Positions 24,542-33,354 are shown, counted from the stretch's first letter. The stretch: 64,000 nt of DNA from an uncultured Eubacteriales bacterium (GCA_900545815.1 URAM01000003.1:76497-140496), one strand, 5' to 3'. Numbers and translations: made by a program. Notes: generated by a model from the letters alone, not told the origin.

Positions 24542-26858
24542 TATCAGCCTCCGTTTTGTTGGTAAAGGATACGGTCACCACAGTGCCCCGCGCCACTTTC
24601 TTGCCCCGTTTCACACTCTGCTTGTAGGCCACGGTGCTGCTGGTATAGTTGCCAGACGTGCCGGTGGCCATCATATAGAGATTCAGGTTGTTCAAAGCAG
24701 CCTTGGCCTGGTCTGGGGTCATACCCGTCAGGTCGGGCATGGTGATGCTGTCTTTGGGGGGTGTCTCGCCCAGGTAGAGGATGACCTTGCTGCCGCTGGG
24801 GATGGTGGTTCCCGCCGCGGGGATCTGAGCGGTGACGGTGTCGCCGCCGCCCACGGTGCGATAGGTCAGATCCTTGTTGTTCAATGCCTCCTGAGCCTGC
24901 TTGGAGCTATAGCCGGTCAACGATGGGACGCTGACGCTGGCGCCAGTCAGGTCGTTGGCGGTGTACTCCTTCTCGAAGCCCAGGTAATCCAGCACGTCAG
25001 CGATCAATTCGCCGGCGATGGGCGCAGCCAAGCTGCCGCCGGAGATATAGTAGCCGGTGGTGGTGTAGTCGCTGCCCTTGTTCTTCACCTTGGGCGCCTG
25101 GAAGCCCACCAGGGCGATGACTTGGGGATCATTGGCCGGAGCGAAACCGATGAAGGAGGTGATGTACTCATCCTTCACCAATGTCTCCGAGGTGCCGGTC
25201 TTGCCGCCAATGCGGTAACCGGCCTGATAGGCGTTGGAGCCGCCGTACTTACTGACGACCCCCTCTAAGATCTCGGCACAGGTGGCAGAGGTTTTCTCGC
25301 TGATCACCTGCCGCACTGGGGTATTGTCCGCCTCATACACGGTGTTTCCCTCCTTGTTGGTGATGGACTGCACCACATGAGGGGTATATAGGTATCCACC
25401 GTTGACAACGGCGTTGACAGCGGTGATGAGCTGCACCGGAGTGACGGTAAAGCGCTGGCCAAACGAAGCGGTGGCCAGGTTGACGGTGTTGAAGTTCCCT
25501 TCGTCCCAGATCACGCTGTTCCCCTCCCCCGGCAGGTCGATGCCGGTGCTGTCGGTGAAGCCGAAGGCATTCAGGTAGGAGTAGAACTTCTCCGTGCCCA
25601 GGGACTGGCCGATCTTGATGAAGGCTGGGTTACAGGAGTGTCCCACCGCCTCCGCCAAGGTCTGCTGGCCGTGGCCGGCACGGTTGGAGCATTTGATGGT
25701 CCACTTGCCCATCTTCACTGAGCCGCTGCAATAAAAGGTGTCCTTCGTACTGATCGTCCCCGCCTCCAGGGCGGAGGCCAGCACGACCGATTTGAAGGTG
25801 GAACCAGGTTCGTAGGTGTCGTTGAGGGCTTTGTTCCGCCACATCTCGTTGAGGGCTTCGCTCTCCTTCAGTTCGCCCCCCTTAACCTTGTTCAGAAGGG
25901 TCTTGTCAATGATGGTGCTGTAGTCGTTCAGGTCATAGTCCGGAGAGCTGGCCATGCCCAAGATGCCGCCGGTCTTGCAGTCCATGACGATGATAAATCC
26001 GCCCTTTCGGACGTCATAGGACTGGATGCCCTCCTTTAAATACTTCTCACAGTAAGATTGAATGGTGGCATCCAGGGTCAGTTTCACGCTGTCCCCGTTC
26101 TTGGCGTCATAGTAATCCTGGAAGAAGTTCATCAGGTCGGTGCCGCGGGCGTTGGTGGCGGTGACCACCAGGCCATTGGTGCCGGCCAGCTCTGTATTAT
26201 ACTGGGCTTCCACCCCGTAAGCGCCCCCGTTGTCATTGGTAAAGCCAATGACCTGGGCAGCCAGGTTGGAGTAGGGATAGTAACGCTTGGTATTGGGCGT
26301 CAGGTAGACACAGCGAGCCAGCTCATGCTTAGAGATGAACTTACGCACGGCGGCTTCCGTCTCTGTGTCGATCTTGGTGGCGATCTTTTTGTACTGGCTC
26401 TTTTTGTCCGTACACTTCTTCGCCACATCCTCCTCCGTGACCCCATCCAACAGGTTTGCCAGGTTTTTGGCAATCAATTCCTGCACGTTCACATCATACT
26501 CCTTGGTGCTCTTGCCCGCCTTTTTGGCCGATGCCAGCGCCTCGTCCAGCTCCTCCTGCTTTTCCACGATGGCTTTGGGGGAGAGAATGACATCATAGAC
26601 GGTGGAGCTGATGGCCAACACATTGCCCTGGCTGTCGTAGATAGTGCCACGCTGGGCGTTGATGGACAGCTCACTGGTCTGCTGCTCGATGGCCTCCTGC
26701 TCTAAGGTGTCGTGCTGGATGACCTGTAGATCCCACAGCTTCCAGCCGATGGGCAAGAATACGACAACGCCGAACATGACCAACAGAACGAGGATCCGCT
26801 TGAGTATTTTGTAATTTCTATCTTTCCCATGCTTTCTTCTCTTTTCGCCGTTACTCAT
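24516..26858 (-). CDS. Penicillin-binding protein FtsI/SpoVD with PASTA domains
   Basis: A 780-residue class B transpeptidase that cross-links septal or spore-cortex peptidoglycan outside the membrane. A basic N-terminus is followed by one membrane anchor (about residues 18-40), a dimerisation domain, and the transpeptidase domain with S353-TF-K356, SCN, and K553-TGT. Two PASTA repeats occupy about 645-780. ATG 26858 is chosen because AGGTGAG precedes it; in-frame ATGs at 26876 and 26900 lack such a site. PASTA repeats and spore formation fit SpoVD, while the dcw position fits FtsI. The sequence cannot separate the two. It overlaps the MurE-like gene by 26 bp. Confidence 0.92.
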   Translation of the reverse strand: MSNGEKRRKHGKDRNYKILKRILVLLVMFGVVVFLPIGWKLWDLQVIQHDTLEQEAIEQQTSELSINAQRGTIYDSQGNVLAISSTVYDVILSPKAIVEKQEELDEALASAKKAGKSTKEYDVNVQELIAKNLANLLDGVTEEDVAKKCTDKKSQYKKIATKIDTETEAAVRKFISKHELARCVYLTPNTKRYYPYSNLAAQVIGFTNDNGGAYGVEAQYNTELAGTNGLVVTATNARGTDLMNFFQDYYDAKNGDSVKLTLDATIQSYCEKYLKEGIQSYDVRKGGFIIVMDCKTGGILGMASSPDYDLNDYSTIIDKTLLNKVKGGELKESEALNEMWRNKALNDTYEPGSTFKSVVLASALEAGTISTKDTFYCSGSVKMGKWTIKCSNRAGHGQQTLAEAVGHSCNPAFIKIGQSLGTEKFYSYLNAFGFTDSTGIDLPGEGNSVIWDEGNFNTVNLATASFGQRFTVTPVQLITAVNAVVNGGYLYTPHVVQSITNKEGNTVYEADNTPVRQVISEKTSATCAEILEGVVSKYGGSNAYQAGYRIGGKTGTSETLVKDEYITSFIGFAPANDPQVIALVGFQAPKVKNKGSDYTTTGYYISGGSLAAPIAGELIADVLDYLGFEKEYTANDLTGASVSVPSLTGYSSKQAQEALNNKDLTYRTVGGGDTVTAQIPAAGTTIPSGSKVILYLGETPPKDSITMPDLTGMTPDQAKAALNNLNLYMMATGTSGNYTSSTVAYKQSVKRGKKVARGTVVTVSFTNKTEADNDRGALQR

Positions 26859-26968
26859 TTTCTCACCTGCTTTCATGGCACAAGGGCGTAAGAAATCCAC
26901 TGGTTTTCCTTACGCCCTGTTTCTCTCTTATGGCACTGCTACAAAACCGTATGCCCATGGACATTTGA

Positions 26969-27535
26969 TTATGATTTCCCCAAATCAAAAAAGTCCCGCA
27001 CACTCTGGAAGAACGCCGCGATGCCGCCGCTCTTTTCTTCCTGTTCGTAGACAACGATATTATCCGGGTCGGACAGCTCCACATAGACGATCTGATCACT
27101 GGTGACCGGCTTCAGGTTCCCAGCCTTTTTGACCGCCTTGCTGAGCACGTCTTGATTGAACACTTCTTCATATTCCGCTTTCAGGGTATTTTCCTCCGTC
27201 TGAAGGGTGGTGAGCTGATTTTGAAGGGCAACGGTACTTGCATACACGTTGTTGAGTTTGACATAGCTGAACAGCACCAGCACGGCCATCACAGCAGCCA
27301 AGGCAAAGCCCACCACCGCCGTGGGAGTGACCGCCTCTCTGGGGCGGAGCTTCACCTTGGGACGGGTCATCACGCGGCGGCGCTGACGGGTTCCGGTTCG
27401 GGTATGCTTTCGGGGCTGGGGCTGTCTGGAGGGCTCGCCGCCATCGGGGACAGGAACCACATTGCGCTGATAGTTCAAGTCATAGGCCACGTTGCCATAG
27501 GTTGTTTGCTGATACCGTTTTTTCTCATTGGCCAT
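26969..27535 (-). CDS. ftsL: Cell division protein FtsL
   Basis: A 188-residue bitopic protein with a long basic cytoplasmic region (1-70, many Arg/Lys), one helix at about 72-91, and a short extracellular heptad-rich coiled coil (LQNQLTTLQTEENTLKAEYE). FtsL pairs with FtsB/DivIC and FtsQ to regulate septal synthesis. Primary sequence is poorly conserved in this family, so the call rests on topology, the coiled coil and the invariant position between rsmH and ftsI. The cytoplasmic tail is longer than in model species. Confidence 0.85.
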   Translation of the reverse strand: MANEKKRYQQTTYGNVAYDLNYQRNVVPVPDGGEPSRQPQPRKHTRTGTRQRRRVMTRPKVKLRPREAVTPTAVVGFALAAVMAVLVLFSYVKLNNVYASTVALQNQLTTLQTEENTLKAEYEEVFNQDVLSKAVKKAGNLKPVTSDQIVYVELSDPDNIVVYEQEEKSGGIAAFFQSVRDFFDLGKS

Positions 27536-27565
27536 AATGACTCGCTCCTTTTCAAAATTCTCAGG

Positions 27566-28510
27566 CTAGTTTGGTACCTTTTCCGCCACACGCAGCTTGG
27601 CGCTGCGGGCGCGGGGATTGCGTTCCAGCTCCTCCTGACTGGGCAGGATGGGCTTCCTGGGTTTCAGGATAATCTGCGGCTTCTTGCCGCAGATGCACAC
27701 GGGGAACTCCGGCGGGCAGGTGCAGCCCTTGGCCGCCTTGGCCAGCTGCTGCTTAACGATGCGATCCTCCAGGGAGTGGAAGGAGATGACACACAGCCGT
27801 CCGCCCGGCTTGAGCAGGGGGATGGCGCCGGCCACCACATCGGACACGGCGGCAAGCTCGTCATTGACGGCAATGCGGATGCCCTGGAAGGTGCGCTTTG
27901 CCGGATGCTGCTTTTCCCGCAGGGCAGCGGCCGGCATGGCGCTGCGGATCACGTCCACCAGCTGACCGGTAGTCTCAATGGGCGTCTCCTGGCGTCTGCG
28001 GACAATTGCGCCGGCGATAGAGCCGGCGTAGCGTTCTTCTCCGTATTTGCGCAGCACGTCTTTGAGCTGACCCTCCGACCATGTATTGACCACCACTGCC
28101 GCCGTCAGCGGCTGGGTCTGATCCATGCGCATATCCAAGGGGGCATCGTGCTGATAGGAAAACCCCCGTTTCGGGTCATCCAGTTGGGGGGAGGACACGC
28201 CCAAGTCCAACAGGATCCCGTCCACCTCAGAGAGATCCAGCCCCTGGAGCAGCTCCGGCATATCCCGAAAGTTGCCATGCACCAGGGTCACCCGTTCCAT
28301 CCAGGGCGCCAGCCGCTCTTGGGCGGCGTCCAGCGCCGCCTGATCTCGGTCGATGGCGATGAGCCGTCCGGTGGTCAGGCGTTTAGCGATCGCTCGGCTG
28401 TGGCCGGCGCGGCCTAAGGTGCCGTCTACATAGACGCCATCCGGCCGGATGTGTAAGCCCTGGATACATTCCTCCAACAGGACTGGGCAATGGGTCAATT
28501 CACTCATCAT
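27566..28510 (-). CDS. rsmH: 16S rRNA m4C1402 methyltransferase RsmH
   Basis: A protein of about 314 residues that N4-methylates C1402 of 16S rRNA with S-adenosylmethionine. Motifs include THCPVLLEECI, the SAM loop YVDGTLGRAGHS, LLDLGVSSPQLDDPKRGFS, and a C-terminal zinc-ribbon-like stretch with several cysteines (CTCPPEFPVCICGKK). The start codon at 28510 overlaps the mraZ stop (ATGA); the next codon, 28507, is also ATG. Longer starts lie wholly inside mraZ and are rejected. It is the second gene of the dcw operon. Confidence 0.95.
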   Translation of the reverse strand: MMSELTHCPVLLEECIQGLHIRPDGVYVDGTLGRAGHSRAIAKRLTTGRLIAIDRDQAALDAAQERLAPWMERVTLVHGNFRDMPELLQGLDLSEVDGILLDLGVSSPQLDDPKRGFSYQHDAPLDMRMDQTQPLTAAVVVNTWSEGQLKDVLRKYGEERYAGSIAGAIVRRRQETPIETTGQLVDVIRSAMPAAALREKQHPAKRTFQGIRIAVNDELAAVSDVVAGAIPLLKPGGRLCVISFHSLEDRIVKQQLAKAAKGCTCPPEFPVCICGKKPQIILKPRKPILPSQEELERNPRARSAKLRVAEKVPN

Positions 28511-28950
28511 CAGAACCCCAACAAATCCATCATATCGGCCACGCGATCGCCGCTGAGGGCGGCTTCGTCCTTGGCCTTCCACACTTCTGCGTTCCAAATC
28601 TTCGCTTTTTTGTTGTTGCCCACAATGGCAACCTCCTTCTCCAAGCCAGCGTAATCCCGGAGCTTCTTGGGGATCATAAAGCGATTCTGGCTGTCCGGCT
28701 CACACTTGGCCGCATTGGCGAAAAAGGTGTCCGAGATGGCAGCCTTACTGCTGGGCAGAGCGGCCAGCTTCTCACAGAGCCTGTCCCATTCGGGCATGGG
28801 ATAGACGTTGAGGTACTGATACAAGGTTCCATCCGGTTCTCGGTTGGCACCTACGGCCACATAGAAGCAGGTGCCCAATTCCTCCCGAAAGTTGGCGGGG
28901 ACAAAGAGACGACCTTTGCCATCCAGATTATGCAGATAGGTACCGGTCAT
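28510..28950 (-). CDS. mraZ: Transcriptional regulator MraZ
   Basis: A 146-residue DNA-binding protein of the AbrB/MraZ fold that controls the dcw operon it heads. It has the two tandem half-domains each marked by D-x3-R (DGKGR near the N-terminus and DSQNR near residue 90). MraZ proteins form ring-shaped oligomers that bind short direct repeats in front of mraZ. Three such 10-bp repeats lie at 28981-29010. The 3' end overlaps rsmH. Confidence 0.95.
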   Translation of the reverse strand: MTGTYLHNLDGKGRLFVPANFREELGTCFYVAVGANREPDGTLYQYLNVYPMPEWDRLCEKLAALPSSKAAISDTFFANAAKCEPDSQNRFMIPKKLRDYAGLEKEVAIVGNNKKAKIWNAEVWKAKDEAALSGDRVADMMDLLGF

Positions 28951-28980
28951 CTACTCACTCCCTCCACCAACGAGGCTGTG

Positions 28981-29026
28981 CGCTCCCATTTGCTCCACTT
29001 TGCTCCACAGTATAGGTCTAGTATAC
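28981..29026 (-). promoter_or_regulatory. MraZ-box direct repeats and mraZ promoter region
   Basis: On the minus strand three 10-bp units follow one another: TGTGGAGCAA (29001-29010), AGTGGAGCAA (28991-29000) and ATGGGAGCGC (28981-28990). The GTGG/TGGG core every 10 bp fits MraZ boxes. TATACT occurs at 29010-29015 and 29021-29026 as candidate -10 elements; no good -35 is visible. The rest of 29027-29223 is a pyrimidine-rich spacer with no feature I can name. Confidence 0.6.
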
Positions 29027-29223
29027 GTCTTTTCCTGGAAAAAGGCAAGTAGTATTCCACCGCTTTTTGCTCTTTTTATCTCGGTTTTTCCTGAGAATTT
29101 AGGGCGCTTTCGTAACAAAACATTTGTTCCATCCTTTCCAGCGCTTCCAGTCCCGCCCCATCCCTTCTACCCTTTCCCAGCCCCACAAGAATCCGCCTTT
29201 TCGTTCCAAAATCCCCCTTTCCC

Positions 29224-29252
29224 TTGCACTTTGTGAAAATTTATGCTAGGAT
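29224..29252 (+). promoter_or_regulatory. Promoter for the small membrane protein and lgt
   Basis: TTGCAC (29224-29229) is 17 bp from TAGGAT (29247-29252), about 48 bp upstream of ATG 29300. Confidence 0.5.
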
Positions 29253-29299
29253 ACGGGTGCAATCTTACTACTTCGAATCCAATCGAGGCGATCTACAAT

Positions 29300-29578
29300 A
29301 TGAACCCAAAGGGGAAAAACTGTTCCATTGCCGCCCTCATCCTAGGCATTGTATCCATCGTCCTATGCTTTCCATATGTCCTCAGCGCTCTGGCCATGGC
29401 CTGCGGCATCGTGGGGATCATCTGCGCCACCAACGGCCAGAAATACTGCCTGGAAGCAGGCCAGCCCACCGGCCTGGCCACTGCCGGTCTGGTGCTGTCC
29501 ATCATTGGCCTGACCCTCTCTGCCATCTCCTTCTTCACCTGTACCCTCTGCGTCACCTGCGTGGGGTTCGTGCTGTGA
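29300..29578 (+). CDS. Small DUF4190-like membrane protein
   Basis: A 92-residue protein with two or three hydrophobic segments separated by a short polar loop (ATNGQKYCLEAGQPTG). The pattern, with small residues and the opening SIAALILGIVSI, resembles DUF4190-type membrane proteins of unknown function. The last helix ends in a cysteine cluster (CTLCVTC). ATG 29300 is chosen over 29243 because GAGG lies about 10 nt upstream and the extra residues of the longer form are not family-like. It is followed after 1 bp by lgt, so the two are translated from one mRNA. Confidence 0.65.
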   Translation: MNPKGKNCSIAALILGIVSIVLCFPYVLSALAMACGIVGIICATNGQKYCLEAGQPTGLATAGLVLSIIGLTLSAISFFTCTLCVTCVGFVL

Positions 29579-29579
29579 T

Positions 29580-30335
29580 ATGGCACCGTTTTTCACCCTC
29601 TTTGGACGCACCGTCGGCAGTTACGGCCTCTGCTCCGTTTTCGGACTGCTGGTCAGCAGCTTTGTCGCCATCCGGCTGGGACGGCGGCAGGGCTTTCCCA
29701 TCTACCCCGTCATCCAGGCGGCTGTCGCCGCCCTAGTGGGGCTGTTGGCAGGCGGACATTTGCTCTACGGCCTGCTCCACCTGCCAAGGCTGCTGGCACA
29801 GCCTGCCCCGATCATGTTTCTGCGTTGTTTCAGCGGCTCTGTCTACTACGGCGGCTTTTTGGGCGCCTGGTTCTGTGTCCACTGGTACGCCCATCGCTTT
29901 GCGCCCAACCAATGCGAACCGCTCACCGATCTATTTGCCTGCTCTGTCCCCCTATTCCACGCCTTTGGCCGGATCGGATGTTTTCTGGGTGGCTGCTGCT
30001 ATGGCATCCCCTGCCGATGGGGCTTTACCGCTGAGGGAAATCCGCTGGTGCCGGAGGTGAACGGCGTCTGTCGGTTCCCAGTGCAGCTGTTGGAGGCTGG
30101 GTGCGAGCTAGGGCTGCTTCTTCTGCTGCTGCGGCTCTTTCGCAAGGGGAAGTACTCCGGACGGCTGGTGGCCTGCTACCTGCTGGGCTATGCGCCTCTG
30201 CGGTTTGGGCTGGAGTTTTTGCGCGGGGACGCCGCGCGTGGGGTGGTTTTCCGCCTGTCCGCCAGTCAATGGCTCAGTGTCCTGTTGTTTTGCACAGCCC
30301 TGTGGATATTTCGCCGCGCTCCACAAAACGAATAA
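29580..30335 (+). CDS. lgt: Prolipoprotein diacylglyceryl transferase Lgt
   Basis: A 251-residue membrane enzyme that attaches diacylglycerol from phosphatidylglycerol to the lipobox cysteine of prelipoproteins. The Lgt signature is clear: HAFGRIGCFLGGCCYG, RFPVQLLEA and RFGLEFLRGD, with about seven helices. It starts 1 bp after the upstream stop, consistent with coupling. A lipoprotein that would use it is encoded at 56254. A bidirectional terminator lies directly downstream. Confidence 0.93.
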   Translation: MAPFFTLFGRTVGSYGLCSVFGLLVSSFVAIRLGRRQGFPIYPVIQAAVAALVGLLAGGHLLYGLLHLPRLLAQPAPIMFLRCFSGSVYYGGFLGAWFCVHWYAHRFAPNQCEPLTDLFACSVPLFHAFGRIGCFLGGCCYGIPCRWGFTAEGNPLVPEVNGVCRFPVQLLEAGCELGLLLLLLRLFRKGKYSGRLVACYLLGYAPLRFGLEFLRGDAARGVVFRLSASQWLSVLLFCTALWIFRRAPQNE

Positions 30336-30382
30336 AAAAACTGTCTCGGTGGGGATGTGACCCCACCGAGGCAGTTTTTTCG
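30334..30382. terminator. Bidirectional terminator
   Basis: AAAAAACTGTCTCGGTGGGG pairs with CCCCACCGAGGCAGTTTTTT around ATGTGA. It serves lgt and the convergent tautomerase gene. Confidence 0.92.
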
Positions 30383-30613
30383 TTATTCGACCGCCGGTTC
30401 CCCCGGCTTTTTGTAGATCTTGTCCAGCTTCTCGTCGATCTCCCGCTGGCAGAAGGCATCCCATTCCGCCTCCGGCACCTCTTCATAGGCTACCGAGACA
30501 TATTCCGTGTCCATTTTGAACAGGTCGGCCACGTCCAAGGCGATGCGGTTGGCCAAGGCGCGTTTTTCCTCGTCGCTCCGTCCCGGCCACACGTTGACTA
30601 CGATATGGGGCAT
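30383..30613 (-). CDS. 4-oxalocrotonate tautomerase family protein
   Basis: A 76-residue member of the small tautomerase superfamily. These enzymes use an N-terminal proline, exposed after Met removal, as general base for keto-enol tautomerisation. The chosen start (ATG 30613) places Pro2 first (MPHIVVNVWPGRS) with GGAGGG just upstream; the ATG two codons earlier would bury the proline. The fold and length are typical. No aromatic degradation genes adjoin it, so its substrate is unknown. Confidence 0.82.
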   Translation of the reverse strand: MPHIVVNVWPGRSDEEKRALANRIALDVADLFKMDTEYVSVAYEEVPEAEWDAFCQREIDEKLDKIYKKPGEPAVE

Positions 30614-30657
30614 CTCCATCCCTCCTTCTGGTTTTTCTCATTATACCATGCCGAAGG

Positions 30658-31557
30658 TCAGGGTTCCACCGTTTCCTCCAACTTCTTTGCCATCCGGTGA
30701 TGCTGTACCAGGTTGTCCCCCACAAAGAGGAGCACTGCCACCCAGACAAATGCGAAAACGATCTGATTGGTGCGGGTAAATTCCTCGCCGTACAGGAAAA
30801 CCCCCAGCAAGAGCACCATGGTGGGGTTGATATACATTAAAATGCCGGAGAGGGTGATGGAAGTCCCTTTGATGCCCTGGGCAAAGAGCATCAGGGGCAC
30901 CGATGTGACCACACCGGTCAGGGGCAGCAGGACAAACTGCCAGCCGTGCAAAAGACCCATGGCGCCGCTGCCATGCAGCTCTGCAAAGATCAGAAAAGCC
31001 AAGGCAAAGGGCGCCATAAAGAGCGTTTCCAGAAAGATCGAAGTCTCTCCATCTGCGTTCACCTTCTTTTTCAGCGCTCCATAAACGGCAAAGGAACCGC
31101 CAATGGTCAGCGCCAGCCAGGGCACACTGCCGTACATGACCACGGCAATGAGCACTCCCACAGCGGCGATGGTGATGGCCAGCCACTGGACAAGCCCGTG
31201 CTTTTCCCGAAAAAAGAGTGCGCCAATGAGCACGGAGATGATGGGACTCATGTAGTAGGCCAAACTGCTCTCCAGCACCTTGCCGATAGCGATGGAGAAG
31301 ATGTACAGCCCCCAGTTGATGCTGATGAGGATAGCACAGAGGAAGATGAGCCCTACCTCCCCCTTGTCCGCCAGGGCAATTTTCACTCTGTTCCACCGCC
31401 GGCGGAGCAGGAGCAGCGAGCCGCAGAAGATGGCCGACCAGATGATACGGGAGGCCAGGACATAGGCGGAATTGACCATGCTCAGTTGCTTCCAAAAAAG
31501 GGGCAGCAAACCCCAGATAAGGTAGCTTGCAAACACCAGACCGTTCTCTCGTTTCAT
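30658..31557 (-). CDS. rarD: RarD/EamA family transporter
   Basis: A 299-residue protein of the RarD branch of the EamA drug/metabolite superfamily, with ten predicted helices as two five-helix repeats. Family features include SYLIWGLLPLFWKQL at the start and the block ALFFREKHGLVQWLAI. RarD proteins are named from a chloramphenicol-sensitive Pseudomonas background, but the substrate is generally unknown. ATG 31557 gives the usual length; upstream extension would run into the sigE terminator. It is probably a single-gene unit. Confidence 0.85.
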   Translation of the reverse strand: MKRENGLVFASYLIWGLLPLFWKQLSMVNSAYVLASRIIWSAIFCGSLLLLRRRWNRVKIALADKGEVGLIFLCAILISINWGLYIFSIAIGKVLESSLAYYMSPIISVLIGALFFREKHGLVQWLAITIAAVGVLIAVVMYGSVPWLALTIGGSFAVYGALKKKVNADGETSIFLETLFMAPFALAFLIFAELHGSGAMGLLHGWQFVLLPLTGVVTSVPLMLFAQGIKGTSITLSGILMYINPTMVLLLGVFLYGEEFTRTNQIVFAFVWVAVLLFVGDNLVQHHRMAKKLEETVEP

Positions 31558-31630
31558 TCTCTTTCTCCTTTTTTCGTGATGGTCTTTAGGATAGCACCCT
31601 TCTCCACCAGCGTCAACCGTAGAGGAGCCG

Positions 31631-31666
31631 AAAAGCAGCAGCCCCGCACACAGGACTGCTGCTTTT
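31631..31666 (-). terminator. sigE terminator
   Basis: AAAAGCAGCAG and CTGCTGCTTTT form a perfect 11-bp stem 16 bp past the sigE stop. The T-run is short (TTTT). Confidence 0.7.
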
Positions 31667-31682
31667 ATGCATTTGACCGATT

Positions 31683-32405
31683 TTATCCCATTTTCAGCAT
31701 TTCCCTGCGCAGACGGGAGACGATGCGCTTCTCCAAGCGGGAGATGTAGGACTGGGAGATGCCCATGCAGTCGGCCACCTCCTTCTGGGTGGCGGTCTTG
31801 CGTCCCTCCAGTCCGAAGCGCATGGAGATGATGAGGTGTTCCCGCTCGTTCAAGTGGCTCATGGCTTCCCGAAGCATCTGCCGGTCCACGTCCGCCTCGA
31901 TGGGCTTCACCACCAAGTCGCTGTCCGTGCCCAGCACATCGGACAGGAGCAGCTCGTTGCCGTCCCAATCCGTGTTCAACGGCTCGTCCAAAGAGATCTC
32001 CCCCTTCTGGTTGGCGGTCTTTCGCAGGTGCATCAAAATTTCATTCTCGATACATCGGGAAGCATAGGTGGCCAGCTTGATGTTTTTGTCCACCTTAAAC
32101 GTATTCACCGCCTTGATCAGCCCGATGGTACCGATGGAGATCAAGTCCTCGATGTTGATGCCCGTGTTCTCAAAGCGGCGGGCAATGTAGACCACCAGGC
32201 GAAGGTTGTGCTCGATGAGGGTGCTTTTGGCCCCCAAGTCCCCGTTCTTCATGGCCTCCAGCACCTCCCGTTCCTTGGCACGGGGCAGGGGCTGGGGCAG
32301 GACATCGCTGCCGCCGATGTACCAGATGGGGTCTGGCTCCCGCAGACCCAGCCGGATGAGCAGTTGGTTCACTTTCATCTTCCAAAGCAGTTTATTGTAC
32401 TTCAT
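31683..32405 (-). CDS. sigE: Sporulation sigma factor pro-sigma-E
   Basis: A 240-residue sigma factor that directs mother-cell transcription in early sporulation. Region 2 is nearly identical in pattern to Bacillus sigma-E (NLRLVVYIARRFENTGINIE and NIKLATYASRCIENEIL), and region 4 ends in GISQSYISRLEKR. The N-terminal pro-sequence is present, with the processing region WYIGGSDVLP at residues 28-37, where SpoIIGA cuts. It follows spoIIGA after 15 bp. This is strong evidence that the organism forms, or recently formed, endospores. Confidence 0.96.
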   Translation of the reverse strand: MKYNKLLWKMKVNQLLIRLGLREPDPIWYIGGSDVLPQPLPRAKEREVLEAMKNGDLGAKSTLIEHNLRLVVYIARRFENTGINIEDLISIGTIGLIKAVNTFKVDKNIKLATYASRCIENEILMHLRKTANQKGEISLDEPLNTDWDGNELLLSDVLGTDSDLVVKPIEADVDRQMLREAMSHLNEREHLIISMRFGLEGRKTATQKEVADCMGISQSYISRLEKRIVSRLRREMLKMG

Positions 32406-32420
32406 CTTCCTCTTTCCTCC

Positions 32421-33281
32421 CTATCCATCTGCCCCGACCAGGGCAGTATAGTTGCCATTGACGCTCAATTTTCCCGGGCACAACGCCACCAGCAGGCGGT
32501 TTTCCACCCGACTGCCGATGACCGCTCCATCCACCCGCACTGCCAGCAGCATCCCGCTGGACACCCCCACGGAACGGTATGGGATCATCCGCACCCGCTG
32601 TGCTCCCAGCACCGCAGCCAGCTTTGCCGCTCCCCCCACTGGATCACAAAGCGCCTGTTCTGTCAACAGATCAGCGGCAAACAGTCCCCGCACCGCCTCC
32701 CACTCCGCCACCAGTACCTTGGCATCACTGAGGGGGTCAGCCAGGGTGTTGCCCGTGTCCACCAGGGCATCCAGACGGACGGTACGACCCTCCATGGTCA
32801 ATGTCACTGGCAAGATCTCCTTGGACACCTTGGAGTACCGCCCCAGACAGCGCATTCCCACCGACAGCACCAGGTAACTCCCTGCCGCTGACAGGCACAG
32901 GATCTTGAAATCCAGCCCCGTGGCTGGGATACCGTTGGCGTAGGTCAGGCCACCGCTGCCCAGCAGGGACAGCATCAGCACCCCGCCCCCCAAGGCACAG
33001 GCACAGGCGAAGAACACCAGCGTCAGCCGCAGCAGCCGCTGCCGTCCGCCGAAGGCGGTCAGCGCCAGGGCGACCCCCACTGCCACCTTCACCGGCGGGT
33101 AGGTCAAAAAGTGCCCCTGGGGCAGGAAGGCGCACAGGGCGTACACCGCCCCCATCAGCGCCCCCAGCGCCAGACGCAGGGTGGGCACATACTGCCCGCA
33201 GATGCGGGCGGAGAGACGGAGCAATAAGTAGTCGATGGTCAGGTTGAGCAGAAACAAGGTGTCCACGTACACCACCGTCAT
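32421..33281 (-). CDS. spoIIGA: Sigma-E processing peptidase SpoIIGA
   Basis: A 286-residue membrane-embedded aspartic protease that releases active sigma-E. About five N-terminal helices (residues 1-145) precede a soluble retropepsin-like domain with the catalytic motif Asp175-Thr-Gly-Asn (ALVDTGNTLADP). ATG 33281 is chosen because the membrane domain then begins MTVVYVDTLFLLNLTIDY, the family start; the longer frame adds a non-family leader. The pair spoIIGA-sigE is conserved, but here it is detached from ftsZ, which it often follows in Bacillus and Clostridium. Confidence 0.93.
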   Translation of the reverse strand: MTVVYVDTLFLLNLTIDYLLLRLSARICGQYVPTLRLALGALMGAVYALCAFLPQGHFLTYPPVKVAVGVALALTAFGGRQRLLRLTLVFFACACALGGGVLMLSLLGSGGLTYANGIPATGLDFKILCLSAAGSYLVLSVGMRCLGRYSKVSKEILPVTLTMEGRTVRLDALVDTGNTLADPLSDAKVLVAEWEAVRGLFAADLLTEQALCDPVGGAAKLAAVLGAQRVRMIPYRSVGVSSGMLLAVRVDGAVIGSRVENRLLVALCPGKLSVNGNYTALVGADG

Positions 33282-33306
33282 AGGCGTCCTCCCTTCTGTG
33301 GGTTCC

Positions 33307-33338
33307 AGTATAGCCCACTGGGATGGAAAATTTCGTCT
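33307..33338 (-). promoter_or_regulatory. Possible Spo0A-type promoter of spoIIGA
   Basis: TATACT at 33307-33312 (minus) lies 26 bp before the start codon. AGACGAA at 33332-33338 matches five of seven bases of the Spo0A box and sits where the -35 would be. No sigma-A -35 is seen, as expected for a Spo0A-activated promoter. Confidence 0.35.
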
Positions 33339-33354
33339 AAGTGGGGACAAGGCG

